A DNA stretch of 64,000 nt from Streptomyces sp. CoH27 (GCF_020181035.1 NZ_JAIQYY010000001.1:201687-265686); one strand, 5' to 3'; shown: positions 31,329-40,255, counted from the stretch's first letter. Numbers and translations: made by a program. The notes: a model not told the origin generated them from the sequence alone.

Positions 31329-32462
31329 TCACTCCGGCCGGGGCGTACCGAGCCGCTCGTTCACCCAGTCGTGGAAGGCACCGATGTGGTGCTCGCTGGG
31401 CACCAGGACACCGCCCTTGGCGTAGAGCCGTGAGCTCATGCCCGGCTGGGTGCGCTCGCAGGCGTCGAAGTCCTGGCGGTTGACCCGGTCGAAGAGCTCC
31501 ACGGACCGGCTGACGTCCTTGCCGCTCTCCACGACGTGCGGCAGGTAGAGCCAGTCGCACTCGACGATCGTCCGGTCGGCGGCCACCGGGTACATCCGGT
31601 GGAAGATCACATGGTCCGGCACCAGGTTGATGAACACCTGCGGCTTGACGGTGATCGCATAGTAGCGGCGGTCCTGGTCCTCGGACACACCCGGAATGCG
31701 GTCCAGGCCCTCGGAGCCGTCCACCGTGAAGCCCTGGATGTCCGTGCCGAACTCCGCGCCGTGGCCGACGTAGTACTGGGCGGCGTAGCCGTCGGCGAAC
31801 TCCGGCAGCACCTCGGTGAGTTCGGGGTGGATCGTGGCGCAGTGGTAGCACTCCATGAAGTTCTCGATGATGAGCTTCCAGTTGGCCTGCACGTCGTAGG
31901 TGATCCGCCGGCCCACCGAGAGGTTCTCGATGCCGTAGCGCTCGATCGACTCGACATCGCCGAGCCGCTCGACGACGGCCCCGATCACATCCTCCTCGAA
32001 GGACGGCGGGTTCTCCGCGAGGCAGACCCAGACATAGCCGAGCCATTCCCGCACGGCAACGCTCACCAGGCCGTACTCGGTCCGGCCGACGTCGGGCATC
32101 TTGGTGAGGTTGGGCGCCGCGACGAGCTTGCCGTCGAGGTCGTACGTCCACGCGTGGTACGGGCACTGGAAGGCGCGCTTGACCTCGCCGGTGTCCTCGG
32201 TGCAGAGCTTGGCGCCGCGGTGCCGGCAGACGTTGAAGTAGGCCCGGATCGACGTGTCCCGGGCGCGGGTGACGAGGATGCTCTCGCGGCCCACGTCGAC
32301 GGTGCGGAAGGCGCCGGGCTTCGCCAGTTCCGACGAACGCGCGACACAGAACCACATCGTCTCGAAGATGCGCTCCTGTTCCTGGGCGAAGATGCCGGGG
32401 TCCGTGTAGGCGGAGCCGGGGAGGGTGGCGATCAGGCTGTCCGGCAGGCTGGTCGAGGTCAC
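31329..32462 (-). CDS. gbcA: Rieske non-heme iron monooxygenase, probable glycine betaine demethylase
   Basis: This 377-residue oxygenase subunit would remove one methyl group of glycine betaine as formaldehyde, giving dimethylglycine. It has an N-terminal Rieske domain (NVCRHRGAKLC, then FQCPYHAWTYD: Cys-X-His and Cys-X2-His) and a catalytic domain with the two iron His in ECYHCATIHPEL. GTG 32462 follows GAGGAG by 6 nt; the open frame upstream to 32525 includes promoter P7. The gbcA assignment rests on context (betA, betB, dimethylglycine oxidase) plus general resemblance to GbcA; stachydrine or carnitine demethylases are close relatives and cannot be excluded. A decayed second copy lies at 9201-9881. 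Confidence 0.85.
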   Translation of the reverse strand: MTSTSLPDSLIATLPGSAYTDPGIFAQEQERIFETMWFCVARSSELAKPGAFRTVDVGRESILVTRARDTSIRAYFNVCRHRGAKLCTEDTGEVKRAFQCPYHAWTYDLDGKLVAAPNLTKMPDVGRTEYGLVSVAVREWLGYVWVCLAENPPSFEEDVIGAVVERLGDVESIERYGIENLSVGRRITYDVQANWKLIIENFMECYHCATIHPELTEVLPEFADGYAAQYYVGHGAEFGTDIQGFTVDGSEGLDRIPGVSEDQDRRYYAITVKPQVFINLVPDHVIFHRMYPVAADRTIVECDWLYLPHVVESGKDVSRSVELFDRVNRQDFDACERTQPGMSSRLYAKGGVLVPSEHHIGAFHDWVNERLGTPRPE

Positions 32463-32547
32463 GGTGCACTCCTCGGGAAACGTCGTGGATCGATGGGTCA
32501 CGCGCCGGGAAGAGCGGCTTCGCAACGGCGTGGTGCAGGGAGCGGCA

Positions 32548-32596
32548 CTGCGTTTCAGGCGCAGCGCAGCATGAGGTGCCGCATGAGGGGCGTCAA
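32548..32596 (-). promoter_or_regulatory. Regulon promoter P7 of the Rieske gene
   Basis: On the minus strand: CTCTTGACG (TTGACG at 32596-32591), a 17-bp spacer and CATGCT (32573-32568), then CTGCG-N7-CGCAG (32564-32548), a looser form of the operator. The -35 box overlaps the stop of the reductase gene upstream. Confidence 0.5.
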
Positions 32597-33762
32597 GAGG
32601 CTGTCGCCGCGGAGGCGAGCTGTTTGCGCCAGCGGGTGAACAGCCGCGGCTGGTTCATCCCGAGCGCGGCGACCGGCCGGCCCGCGCGCCGGTAGACGGC
32701 GAGGAAGCTGCGGTCGCCGGTGGAGCCTTCCTCCACCGTCACATCGTCGGCCCCGGCGGCGTGGCCGACGAACTGGATCCGGACGCCGTACTGGTCCGAC
32801 CAGAAGTACGGCGGCCGGGGCACAGCCGGCTCGACGGCACCGCCCGCGAGGAGCGTGGCGACGGCGGAGTCCGGCCGTTCCAGCGCGCCGGTCCAGTGCT
32901 CGACCCTGCGGTGGGCTCCGGTGTGCGGGTCGTACCAGTTGGCGCAGTCGCCGACGGCGACCACCCCGGCCAGCGTCGTACGGCCGTCGGCGCCGCACTT
33001 CACGCCGTTGTCGAGGGCGACGCCGGAGCCTTCGAGCCAGTCGACGCAGGGCCGCGCGCCCACGCCGACGACGACGATGTCGGCGGGCAGGGTGCGGCCG
33101 TCCTCCAGGAGTACCGCGTCCACGCGCCGCTCCCCGCCGAGCCCCTTGACCCCGACACCGCACAGCAGCCGTACGCCGTGATCCGTGTGGAGGGCGGAGA
33201 CGATGCCGCCCATGGCCGGGCCGAGCGGTCCGGCCAGCGGGGTCGGCGCCGCCTCGACCACGGTGACGTCGAGGCCGAGGGCGTACGCCGTGGCGGCGAC
33301 CTCGGCGCCGACGAAGCCGCCGCCGATCACCACCAGCCGCCCGCCCAGGGCGAGTCCGTCGCGCAGGGCGCGGGCGTCGTCCAGGGTGCGCAGCACATGG
33401 ACGCCGGCGAGACCCTCGGTGCCGGGCAGGGTGCGGGCGGCCGCGCCGGTGGCGATGACCACCCCGTCGGCGCGGATCTCCCGGCCGTCGGCGAGCCGGA
33501 TCGCCCGCTCGGTGCGGTCGAGTCCGGTGGCGCGGGTGCCGAGCACCCACTCCGCCTGGAGGTCCTCGTCGTCCCGCTCCAGCGCCAGTTCGGCCTCGCC
33601 GATCGCGCCGGCCAGGAACTCCTTGGACAGCGGCGGCCTGTCGTACGGGCGGTGCGGTTCCTCGCCGACGAGGACCAGGCGGCCGTCGTAGCCCCGCTTG
33701 CGCAGCGAGCGCGCGGCCGACAGGCCGGCCAGCGAGGCGCCTACGACGGCCACGGTCCTCAC
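32593..33762 (-). CDS. FAD-dependent ferredoxin reductase (copy 2)
   Basis: This 389-residue paralogue of the reductase at 4911-6092 has the same layout: VAVVGASLAGLSAARSL for FAD, HRPYDRPPLSKEFL, VIGGGFVGAEVAATAYALGL for NAD(P)H and VVAVGDCANWYDPHTG. It should pass electrons from NAD(P)H to the Rieske ferredoxin encoded just upstream. GTG 33762 overlaps the ferredoxin stop (GTGA), so the two are co-translated. Together with the oxygenase they make a three-component chain. In Pseudomonas the reductase GbcB is a single flavin/[2Fe-2S] protein, so the electron supply here would be built differently. Confidence 0.88.
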   Translation of the reverse strand: MRTVAVVGASLAGLSAARSLRKRGYDGRLVLVGEEPHRPYDRPPLSKEFLAGAIGEAELALERDDEDLQAEWVLGTRATGLDRTERAIRLADGREIRADGVVIATGAAARTLPGTEGLAGVHVLRTLDDARALRDGLALGGRLVVIGGGFVGAEVAATAYALGLDVTVVEAAPTPLAGPLGPAMGGIVSALHTDHGVRLLCGVGVKGLGGERRVDAVLLEDGRTLPADIVVVGVGARPCVDWLEGSGVALDNGVKCGADGRTTLAGVVAVGDCANWYDPHTGAHRRVEHWTGALERPDSAVATLLAGGAVEPAVPRPPYFWSDQYGVRIQFVGHAAGADDVTVEEGSTGDRSFLAVYRRAGRPVAALGMNQPRLFTRWRKQLASAATAS

Positions 33763-34121
33763 GCGGGGCCTCCGGCCAGGCGGGCCGAGACGCACGGCGG
33801 AAGGTTGGGGGTCTGCGGGGAGAGCCGCACATAGATCATGCCGTCCTCGACGACGACCTCGTGGGTGCGGACCGGCAGCTTGGCCGGGGGCGCGTCCACG
33901 GCCCCGGTTCTCAGGTCGAACGTGGAGGCGTGAAGAGGACACTCCACCTCACAGCCCTCCAGCCAGCCGTCGGCGAGCGACGCGTCCTGGTGGGTGCAGG
34001 TGTCGTCGATGGCGAAGAGCTCGCCGTCGTCGGTGTGGAACACCGACACGGGCGGGTCGATGTCGAGCCGGTGGGCCTCGCCTCGCGGCAGATCCGCGAG
34101 ACGGCACGCGGGAATCATCAT
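33759..34121 (-). CDS. Rieske-type [2Fe-2S] ferredoxin
   Basis: The 120-residue protein is a small soluble Rieske ferredoxin of the bacterial dioxygenase type. The cluster ligands are in CTHQDASLADG (Cys-X-His) and CPLHASTFD (Cys-X2-His), near residues 42-44 and 61-64. A C-terminal tail rich in Pro follows. It starts with two ATGs (34121, 34118) behind a GAGG site, and its end overlaps the reductase gene. It is expected to shuttle electrons from reductase copy 2 to the Rieske oxygenase at 31329-32462. It is the only ferredoxin gene I found in the island, so reductase copy 1 would have to share it or use another partner. Confidence 0.9.
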   Translation of the reverse strand: MMIPACRLADLPRGEAHRLDIDPPVSVFHTDDGELFAIDDTCTHQDASLADGWLEGCEVECPLHASTFDLRTGAVDAPPAKLPVRTHEVVVEDGMIYVRLSPQTPNLPPCVSARLAGGPA

Positions 34122-34131
34122 GACACCTCGG

Positions 34132-34198
34132 TGCGTATAGCGAAACGGATTGCGATTAGCGCAACGTCAGTCTGCTGGCGGCGCTGAAGGCTTGTCAA
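34132..34198 (-). promoter_or_regulatory. Regulon promoter P5 of the ferredoxin/reductase pair, with a perfect operator
   Basis: On the minus strand: GCCTTGACA (TTGACA at 34198-34193), an 18-bp spacer and CAGACT (34174-34169), then the exact repeat TTGCG-CTAAT-CGCAA (34164-34150) four bases later. Further down, TGCGTATAGCGAA (34132-34144, plus strand) repeats the 13-mer of P1. Confidence 0.7.
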
Positions 34199-34390
34199 GG
34201 CGTCGGAAGGCCGGGTTGCGCGGGCTTCGCCGGCGGTGTTCCGGGCACGCCGAAGCGCCTGCGAAGGCGCAGGTCAACAAAGGGAACAGGGAGGGAGACA
34301 GGCACGCCCCAGGGCACGCCGACGGCCCTGCCGGCGGTGCCGTCCACGCGGGTCCGTCACCGGGGCAGGGCCGCTCGTTCGCCGGGGCGG

Positions 34391-35023
34391 TCAGAAGCCG
34401 CGGTCGATCCACCCCTGCAGATGCGGTGCTTCGGCGCCGATGGTGGTGGTGTCGCCGTGACCGGTGTGCACGACGGTGTCGCCCGGCAGGGTGAGGAGGC
34501 GCTCACCGATCGAGCGGATGATGGTCGGGAAGTCGCTGTACGACCGTCCCGTGGCACCCGGCCCGCCGGCGAACAGTGTGTCGCCGCTGAAGAGCGCGGA
34601 GAGCCGCGGCGCGTACAGGCACACGGCGCCGGGGGCGTGGCCCGGGGTGTGCAGCACGGTCAGCTCCGCCCCCGCGACCGTGAGGGACTGCCCGTCGGTC
34701 AGCTCGGCGTCGGGCGCCCGGTCGGGGTGGGTCTGTTTCCACAGCTCCAGATCGTCGGGATGCAGCAGGATCGGCGCTCCGGTGCGGGCGGCGAGCTCGG
34801 GCGCGGCGTCGATGTGGTCGTTGTGCGCGTGGGTGCACACGATCGCTCGCAGGGCACGTTCGCCGAGGGCCTGGAGGATCGCGTCGGCGTCATGGGCGGC
34901 GTCGATGACGATCGCCTCGGTGTCGTCGCCCACGATCCACACATTGTTGTCGACGTCCCAGGTGCCGCCGTCCAGCGAGAACGTCCCCGAGGTGACGAGG
35001 CGTTCGATGCGAGCGCCCGGCAT
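34391..35023 (-). CDS. Metallo-beta-lactamase-fold hydrolase, partner of the mycothiol dehydrogenase
   Basis: The 210-residue product has the metal-binding motif THAHNDHIDA (His-X-His-X-Asp-His), a later HTPGHAPGAVCLY with the third site His, FSGDTLFAGGPGATGRS with the bridging Asp, and VHTGHGDTTTIG with the final His. This is the glyoxalase-II-like subgroup. The ATG overlaps the mscR-like stop (TGATG), so the two proteins are made together. Thioester hydrolysis of S-formylmycothiol, completing formaldehyde oxidation to formate, is a reasonable inference from that coupling and from the fold, not something the sequence proves. Confidence 0.85.
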   Translation of the reverse strand: MPGARIERLVTSGTFSLDGGTWDVDNNVWIVGDDTEAIVIDAAHDADAILQALGERALRAIVCTHAHNDHIDAAPELAARTGAPILLHPDDLELWKQTHPDRAPDAELTDGQSLTVAGAELTVLHTPGHAPGAVCLYAPRLSALFSGDTLFAGGPGATGRSYSDFPTIIRSIGERLLTLPGDTVVHTGHGDTTTIGAEAPHLQGWIDRGF

Positions 35024-36108
35024 CAGAAGACCACCACCGAACGCAGCACGTCGCCGTGGTGCATCCGCTCGAAGGCCTTCTCCACGTCGTCGAGCGCGAT
35101 GGTCTCGGTGACGAAGGCGTCCAGGTCGAGGCGGCCCTGGAGATAGAGGTCGATCAGCATCGGGAAGTCGCGGGAGGGCAGGCAGTCGCCGTACCAGGAC
35201 GACTTCAGCGCCCCGCCCCGGCCGAAGACGTCCAGCAGGGGCAGCTCCAGCTTCATCTCCGGGGTCGGCACGCCGACCAGCACCACGGTCCCGGCGAGGT
35301 CACGGGCGTAGAAGGCCTGGCGGTACGTCTCCGGGCGGCCCACCGCGTCGATCACGACGTCGGCGCCGAACCCTCCGGTCAGCTCGCGCACCGCGTCGAC
35401 CGCGTCGGTCTGCCTGGAGTTGACGGTGTGGGTCGCACCCAGCTTCGTCGCCGTGGCGAGTTTGCGGTCGTCGATGTCCACCGCGATGATCTTCGCCGCA
35501 CCCGCGAGGCCGGCCCCGGCGATCGCCGCGGCACCCACGCCGCCGCAGCCGATCACGGCGACGGTGTCACCGCGGCCGACGTTGCCGGTGTTGATGGCCG
35601 CGCCGAGGCCCGCCATCACGCCACAGCCCAGCAGTCCGGCGGCAGCGGCCGAGGCGGCCCGGTCGACCTTCGTGCACTGTCCCGCCGCCACGAGGGTCTT
35701 CTCGGCGAAGGCGCCGATGCCGAGGGCCGGGGACAGCTCCGTGCCGTCGGTCAGGGTCATCTTCTGCTTGGCGTTGTGCGTGTTGAAGCAGTACCAGGGC
35801 CTCCCGCGCAGACAGGCCCGGCACTGGCCGCACACCGCACGCCAGTTGAGGATGACGAAGTCACCGGGGGCCACGTCCGTGACGCCCTCGCCCACCGCCT
35901 CCACCACTCCCGCCGCCTCATGGCCCAGCAGGAACGGGAAGTCGTCGCTGATGCCGCCCTCGCGATAATGCAGATCGGTGTGGCAGACACCGCAGGCCTC
36001 GATCTTGACCAGCGCCTCGCCCGGACCGGGGTCGGGCACGACGATCGTCTCCAGACTGACAGGGGCGCCCTTGCTCCGCGCGACGACAGCACGGACCTGC
36101 TGAGTCAT
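35023..36108 (-). CDS. mscR: S-(hydroxymethyl)mycothiol dehydrogenase (formaldehyde dehydrogenase)
   Basis: This 361-residue zinc alcohol dehydrogenase would oxidise the mycothiol-formaldehyde adduct with NAD. It has the catalytic zinc ligands in [15 protein letters not shown] and [10 protein letters not shown], the four-Cys structural zinc loop ([15 protein letters not shown]), and the NAD-binding segment [17 protein letters not shown]. The loop [14 protein letters not shown] is typical of mycothiol- and glutathione-dependent family members. ATG 36108 has GAGGAG 5 nt upstream. The Rieske demethylase releases free formaldehyde, so a dehydrogenase for it inside the island makes sense. Promoter P6 puts it under the shared control. 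Confidence 0.9.
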   Translation of the reverse strand: MTQQVRAVVARSKGAPVSLETIVVPDPGPGEALVKIEACGVCHTDLHYREGGISDDFPFLLGHEAAGVVEAVGEGVTDVAPGDFVILNWRAVCGQCRACLRGRPWYCFNTHNAKQKMTLTDGTELSPALGIGAFAEKTLVAAGQCTKVDRAASAAAAGLLGCGVMAGLGAAINTGNVGRGDTVAVIGCGGVGAAAIAGAGLAGAAKIIAVDIDDRKLATATKLGATHTVNSRQTDAVDAVRELTGGFGADVVIDAVGRPETYRQAFYARDLAGTVVLVGVPTPEMKLELPLLDVFGRGGALKSSWYGDCLPSRDFPMLIDLYLQGRLDLDAFVTETIALDDVEKAFERMHHGDVLRSVVVF

Positions 36109-36159
36109 GGCCACTCCTCGGCTGACAGAAGGTCGAGATGTTTCCTATTACGGCACGCA

Positions 36160-36206
36160 TCTCGTGTTTCGCAACACAGCATCGCGGAGGTCGAAGCAGC
36201 GGTCAA
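36160..36206 (-). promoter_or_regulatory. Regulon promoter P6 of mscR
   Basis: On the minus strand: TCCTTGACC (TTGACC at 36206-36201), a 17-bp spacer and GATGCT (36183-36178), then TTGCG-AAACA-CGAGA (36174-36160) three bases later. The left operator half is perfect and the right half is weak. Confidence 0.5.
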
Positions 36207-36242
36207 GGATCCGTCGCGCGGTTGTCCGCCACCGCCGACGTG

Positions 36243-36279
36243 GACGAGCCCCGGGAGCGGCCGGCTCCCGGGGCTCGTC
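36243..36279 (-). terminator. Terminator downstream of the methyltransferase gene
   Basis: The arms 36243-36258 and 36264-36279 form a perfect 16-bp stem with a GGCCG loop, 15 nt past the methyltransferase stop. It also insulates mscR from upstream transcription. Confidence 0.85.
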
Positions 36280-36293
36280 GCCGCGAAACCGGA

Positions 36294-37058
36294 TCAGGGC
36301 TTCACCGCGTGCAGGATCCGCATGCCCCTGGAGTCGGCCGTCTCCCGGCGGACGTCCAGCCCCGCCGCCCGGCACTGTCCGGCCAGCCAGGGCGGTGCGA
36401 TGCGGAGCTTGGGGTAGCTGCTCGCCCGTTGCCGCCAGGAGCCGTCGACCCGGGTGTGCAGCAGGTCGTGGACGATCACGGTGTCCTCGTCGCGGTATTC
36501 GAGGAAGCAGGTGAGCAGCCGGTCGTCACTGCTGCGGACCGGGATGAAGCGGTCCGTGCCGTGCAGTTCCGCCGTCAGATCGCGGTAGGTGAGCACGAGG
36601 TGACCGCCCGGAGCGAGCACGCGGCTGATGTCGCCGAGCAACGCGGGCACGTCCGACCTGGCGGGCAGATGGGGAAGCGTGTCCCCCATGCACACGACGG
36701 TCCTCACCGTGGCCGGCTCGCTCACCTCGGGCAGAGCGGTACGGATGTCGCCGTGCACCGGACGGACGGCCCCGGAGTCCGGGACGTGCGCGAGGAGTTC
36801 GTCGAGCAGAGCACGGCTGGTGTCCACCGCGATCACCGGGGAGAAGCCCAGCCGGAGCAGCGCCAGCGTCTGCGCACCGGAACCGCAGCCCAGGTCGACG
36901 GCCGTGCCACCGCTCTCGGCACCGGTCAGCCCGAGGTCGGCGAGCAGCGCGGCCTGCCGGTCCGCGGCCGCCTGGATGTCACCGCCCAGCATCCAGGTGT
37001 AGTGCTCGGCCAGCAGCCGGTCGTAGTGGTCGACGGCGGTACTCGTGTCAGCGTTCAT
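36294..37058 (-). CDS. Class I SAM-dependent methyltransferase
   Basis: The 254-residue protein has the SAM motif I AVDLGCGSGAQTLALLRLG, motif II with an acidic end (VIAVDTSRALLDELL), the HGDI segment after it, VVCMGDTLPHL and the motif DISRVLAPGGHLVLTYRDL. It looks like a small-molecule methyltransferase, but the substrate is not evident. ATG 37058 is preceded closely by GGAGG (3 nt), so the exact start is slightly uncertain. The open frame further upstream is low-complexity and unlikely to be used. It is 116 nt from the dehydrogenase gene on the same strand and followed by a strong terminator. It carries no regulon promoter. Confidence 0.82.
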   Translation of the reverse strand: MNADTSTAVDHYDRLLAEHYTWMLGGDIQAAADRQAALLADLGLTGAESGGTAVDLGCGSGAQTLALLRLGFSPVIAVDTSRALLDELLAHVPDSGAVRPVHGDIRTALPEVSEPATVRTVVCMGDTLPHLPARSDVPALLGDISRVLAPGGHLVLTYRDLTAELHGTDRFIPVRSSDDRLLTCFLEYRDEDTVIVHDLLHTRVDGSWRQRASSYPKLRIAPPWLAGQCRAAGLDVRRETADSRGMRILHAVKP

Positions 37059-37173
37059 GATCCTCCATCGTGTCTCGCCACCGGCCCCTGTGCGGTGTGG
37101 GTTTCGGCCAGGCCCGGCGCACCTCCTGGCCGGATGCGTACTGTTCCTGGACTGACGCATGCCGGGCCTGGGC

Positions 37174-38259
37174 TCATGCGTGCTGTTCCTGGGCCGGCAG
37201 GTGCTGGGCCACGGGTCGGCCGGCCGGGCCGGACGCGGCACGCAGCCGGCGCCGGGCCAGCTCGCCGGCCGCCTGGGCCGGGCTCTGGCCGCGGGACCGC
37301 GCGGTGTCCAGCAGGTCGTCGACGGTCCGCTCGATGGCGTCGACCCGTGCACCCGCCTCGTCGGCGGTGAGGCGGTGGAGTTCGACGCTGACGGCGTGGA
37401 TGACTCCGCCCGCACTCGCGACGTAGTCCGGCACCCAGACGATGCCGCGCTCGTGCAGCAGCTCGGCGGCCTCGGGCGTGGCGAGCTGGTTGTTGGCCGG
37501 CCCCACCACGGCGCGGCAGCGCAGGTCCGCCACGGTCTGCCGGTCCAGGACGGAGCCGAGGGCGGCGGGGACCACGATGTCCACGGCCGCGCCGAGGATC
37601 GTCTCGGGTGCGGACCAGACCGCCCCGAGTTCCTCGCCGATCGTCCGCTTGTCCGGGTCGATGTCGGTCACCGTCAGGGCGGCGCCCTCGGCCGCGAGCA
37701 GGCGGGCGAGCGCGGCGCCGACGCGGCCCAGCCCGGCCACGGCGACCGTACGGCCCGCCAGGCTCGGCGTGCCGTACAGCCGCCGGCTCACGGCGCGCAG
37801 AGCGGCGAACGTGCCCCGCGCGGTGTGCGGGGAGGAGTCGCCGCTGCCGCCCAGATGCGCCGGCCGGCAGAACACATGAGGGGTGATCTCCCCGATCACG
37901 GCCATGTCGTCGGGGCCGGTCCCGACGTCCGGGCCGGTGGCGTAGGCACCGGCCAGCGAGGCGATGACGTCGGCCACGTCGTGCAGCACATCGCGGTGCC
38001 GGCCGGCGTCGGGCTTCGTGCCCTGCGGCAGGGCCACGACGGTCTTGCCGCCTCCGCTGGGCAGCCCGGCCACGGCGAACTTCGACGTCATCGCCGATGA
38101 CAGGCGAAGGGCGTCGTCGAGGCCGTCCCGCCAGTCGCGGTAGTGCCAGAGCCGCAGACCGCCGGCCGCCGGACCGAGTGCCGTCGAATGCACCGCCACG
38201 ATCACCGGCAGCCGGGAGCGCCGGCCGGTGCGGATCACGACCTGCTCGTGTTCGAGCAT
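37174..38259 (-). CDS. Glu/Leu/Phe/Val dehydrogenase family protein
   Basis: The 361-residue enzyme would deaminate a branched-chain or aromatic amino acid oxidatively with NAD. Landmarks: STALGPAAGGLRLW, the catalytic Lys region MTSKFAVAGLPSGGGKTV, YATGPDVGTGPDDM with the catalytic Asp, the NAD-binding VAVAGLGRVGAALARLL and GPANNQLATPEAAELL. It resembles Streptomyces valine dehydrogenase in length and motif order but differs considerably in detail, so it may be a second family member with another substrate. ATG 38259 begins at the conserved N-terminus; an upstream in-frame ATG exists. It is divergent from an Lrp/AsnC gene, the usual arrangement for an amino-acid-responsive regulator and its target. 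Confidence 0.85.
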   Translation of the reverse strand: MLEHEQVVIRTGRRSRLPVIVAVHSTALGPAAGGLRLWHYRDWRDGLDDALRLSSAMTSKFAVAGLPSGGGKTVVALPQGTKPDAGRHRDVLHDVADVIASLAGAYATGPDVGTGPDDMAVIGEITPHVFCRPAHLGGSGDSSPHTARGTFAALRAVSRRLYGTPSLAGRTVAVAGLGRVGAALARLLAAEGAALTVTDIDPDKRTIGEELGAVWSAPETILGAAVDIVVPAALGSVLDRQTVADLRCRAVVGPANNQLATPEAAELLHERGIVWVPDYVASAGGVIHAVSVELHRLTADEAGARVDAIERTVDDLLDTARSRGQSPAQAAGELARRRLRAASGPAGRPVAQHLPAQEQHA

Positions 38260-38371
38260 GAGCCTGCAGTCCTTTCGTTCGTCCGGTGTGACGACCTGAT
38301 CCTGCATGCATGCCTGGATGGATGGGCTCGCCACCGAACGTTTGGCTGCGAATGCGCTACGGTCGTCGGCC

Positions 38372-38836
38372 ATGGACGAACTTGATTCGGCGATTGTCCG
38401 GCTTCTCCAGACAGATGCGCGGCAGTCCAATCGTGAACTCGCCCGGCAGCTCGGCATCGCCCCCTCGACGTGTCTGGAGCGGGTGCGGGCGCTGACCCGC
38501 CGTGGCGTCATCCGCGGCTACCACGCCGACATCGACCCCGCCGCGCTCAACCGCGCTGTCCAGGCACTCGTGTCGGTTCAGGTGCGCCCGCTCAGCCGCG
38601 TCGTCATCGACGGCTTCAAGGCCTTCGCCAGTGCTCTGCCGGAAGTCCTGCACGTCTTCGTGCTCTCCGGCGGGGACGACTTCCTCCTCCATGTCGCCGT
38701 GCAGGACCTCGACCACCTGCACGCCTTCCTCACGGACCGGCTCAGCAAGCGCGGGGAGATCACCGGCTTCCGTACCTCGCTCATCTTCCAGCAGGTGAGC
38801 GACACCGCCCCGGTACGGCTCCCCGCCCCCGACTGA
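38372..38836 (+). CDS. Lrp/AsnC-family transcriptional regulator
   Basis: This 154-residue protein has an N-terminal HTH (LDSAIVRLLQTDARQSNREL, then LGIAPSTCLERVRALTRRGV and the linker IRGYHADIDPAAL) and a C-terminal RAM/ACT-like sensing domain (VQALVSVQVRPLSR, HVFVLSGGDDFLLHVAVQDL, TSLIFQQV). ATG 38372 begins the HTH region directly. It is divergent from the amino-acid dehydrogenase gene, 112 bp away, and probably controls it in response to an amino acid. A strong terminator follows. Confidence 0.92.
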   Translation: MDELDSAIVRLLQTDARQSNRELARQLGIAPSTCLERVRALTRRGVIRGYHADIDPAALNRAVQALVSVQVRPLSRVVIDGFKAFASALPEVLHVFVLSGGDDFLLHVAVQDLDHLHAFLTDRLSKRGEITGFRTSLIFQQVSDTAPVRLPAPD

Positions 38837-38872
38837 CCGTCAGGGGCGGCGCGTCCGTGCGGGGCAGGCGAC

Positions 38873-38906
38873 GCAAGCCCCCTCCCTGCACCGGGAGGGG
38901 GCTTGC
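38873..38906 (+). terminator. Terminator of the Lrp gene
   Basis: The arms 38873-38886 and 38893-38906 form a perfect 14-bp stem with a 6-nt loop, 36 nt after the stop. Confidence 0.85.
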
Positions 38907-39125
38907 TCGTGGCCGGGCGGGGCGGAGCGTCATGGGATCGGACGAGAGGACGAGCCGGCCGATGGGACCGGGCCGGCCCGAACCGGCCGGGACCGGCCCC
39001 GTCGGCCCCGGCTCCCGCCGTCCTCGGCCGACCGTACGGCCCGCGTACGGTTTGACGGGGCACCACCGTCCCCGTCCCGCGTGTGGCGCCGCGCCGCGCG
39101 ATCGGCCCGTGCCACATTGGCCGCC

Positions 39126-40054
39126 GTGAAGCCGCAGACCCTGTGTCTGTGCCTGATGGTCAAGAACGAGGCGCGCGTGATCGAGCGTTGCCTGGAGTTG
39201 GTACGGCCGCTGGTCGACACCTGGGTGATCTCCGACACCGGGTCCACGGACGGCACCGGGACCTGATCCTGGAGGTGCTGGGCGGCATCACCGGCGAACT
39301 GGTCGAGGAGGAGTGGGTCGACTTCGGGCACAACCGCACCGGCACCATCCGCCGGGCCCGGGGCCGGGCCGACTACCTCCTCACCCTCGACGCCGACCAT
39401 GTCCTGCGTCAGGACGCACCGCTGCCGAGGCTCACCGCGACGTCGTACATGCTCCGTTACGACACCCCCGGCACCCAGCGCACCGTTTCAAGCACCTCAT
39501 GCGGGGTGACCTGGACTGGCGCTACGAGGGGGTCACCCACGAGTACCCCTGCACGGACGCGCCCGACGTCCAGGAGAACCTCGACGCGCTGGCAGGAGGT
39601 GTACTGCGCGCTGCTGGAGTCCGGAGTCCTGCGGGCCGAGCGCACCGACGACCGGCCCGGGGCCATGGACGCGCTCAGCAGGGCTTGGGAGGTACGGCCC
39701 CAACGGCTGGAGGTCTGCTACGAGTTGGCGTCCCGGCTGCGGGTGCAGGGCCGGTACCGCACCGCTCACGCCCTGCTCGCCCGGGCGGCCGGCCGGCCCG
39801 AGCCGGACGACCTGCTGTTCACCCGGTCGTGGGTGTACCGGTGGGGGCTGCTGTTCGAGTACTCCATCACCGCCCACTGGGTCGGCGAACACGCCGAGGC
39901 CGTACGCGCCTGCGACCGTCTGCTCGCTCTGCCGGACCTGCCCGACGGCATCCGCCAACAGGTCGTCGCCAACCGGCGGTTCTCGGCACCGTACGTCACC
40001 GCCGTGCCCAGGCCGGCCCGTTCCAAGGCCCGCAAGAAGGGCTCCCGGCGCTGA
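39126..40054 (+). pseudogene. Decayed glycosyltransferase family 2/TPR protein
   Basis: The remnant starts at GTG 39126 with a GT2-like N-terminus (LCLCLMVKNEARVIERCLEL, WVISDTGSTDGT). The frame is lost near 39258-39262, where one missing C turns the expected RDLILEVL into a stop. It continues in another frame (VEEEWVDFGHNRT, YLLTLDADHVLR, SYMLRYDTPGT), shifts again near 39485 (FKHLMRGDLDWRYEGVTHEY, ENLDAL), and returns near 39590 to a third piece (EVYCALLESGVLRAE and a TPR-like tail ending KARKKGSRR). The joints also lack segments expected between them, so two frameshifts and at least one internal deletion are present. It cannot make a working enzyme. Confidence 0.85.
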
Positions 40055-40255
40055 CGGGCTCGTACGCGGCCGACGTCGATTCCTCCGCCGGCCGGCGGCT
40101 CAGCGCCCCCGGTCCCCGGCCGGCGACGACACCGACGGCCTCCCCCCTGCGTGCCGTTCCCCCACTGAATCACCCGAGGCGCGTCCGGCTCGGCATGCGC
40201 CGCATGATGCGGCCCCTCGGCGAGCGGTGACGCCCGCGGTTTCCCCTGCGCGGCG

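Noticed and set aside
37174..38259. Assignment as the housekeeping Streptomyces valine dehydrogenase Vdh
   Set aside because: Motif order fits, but many positions differ from the vdh product I remember, so only the family was named.
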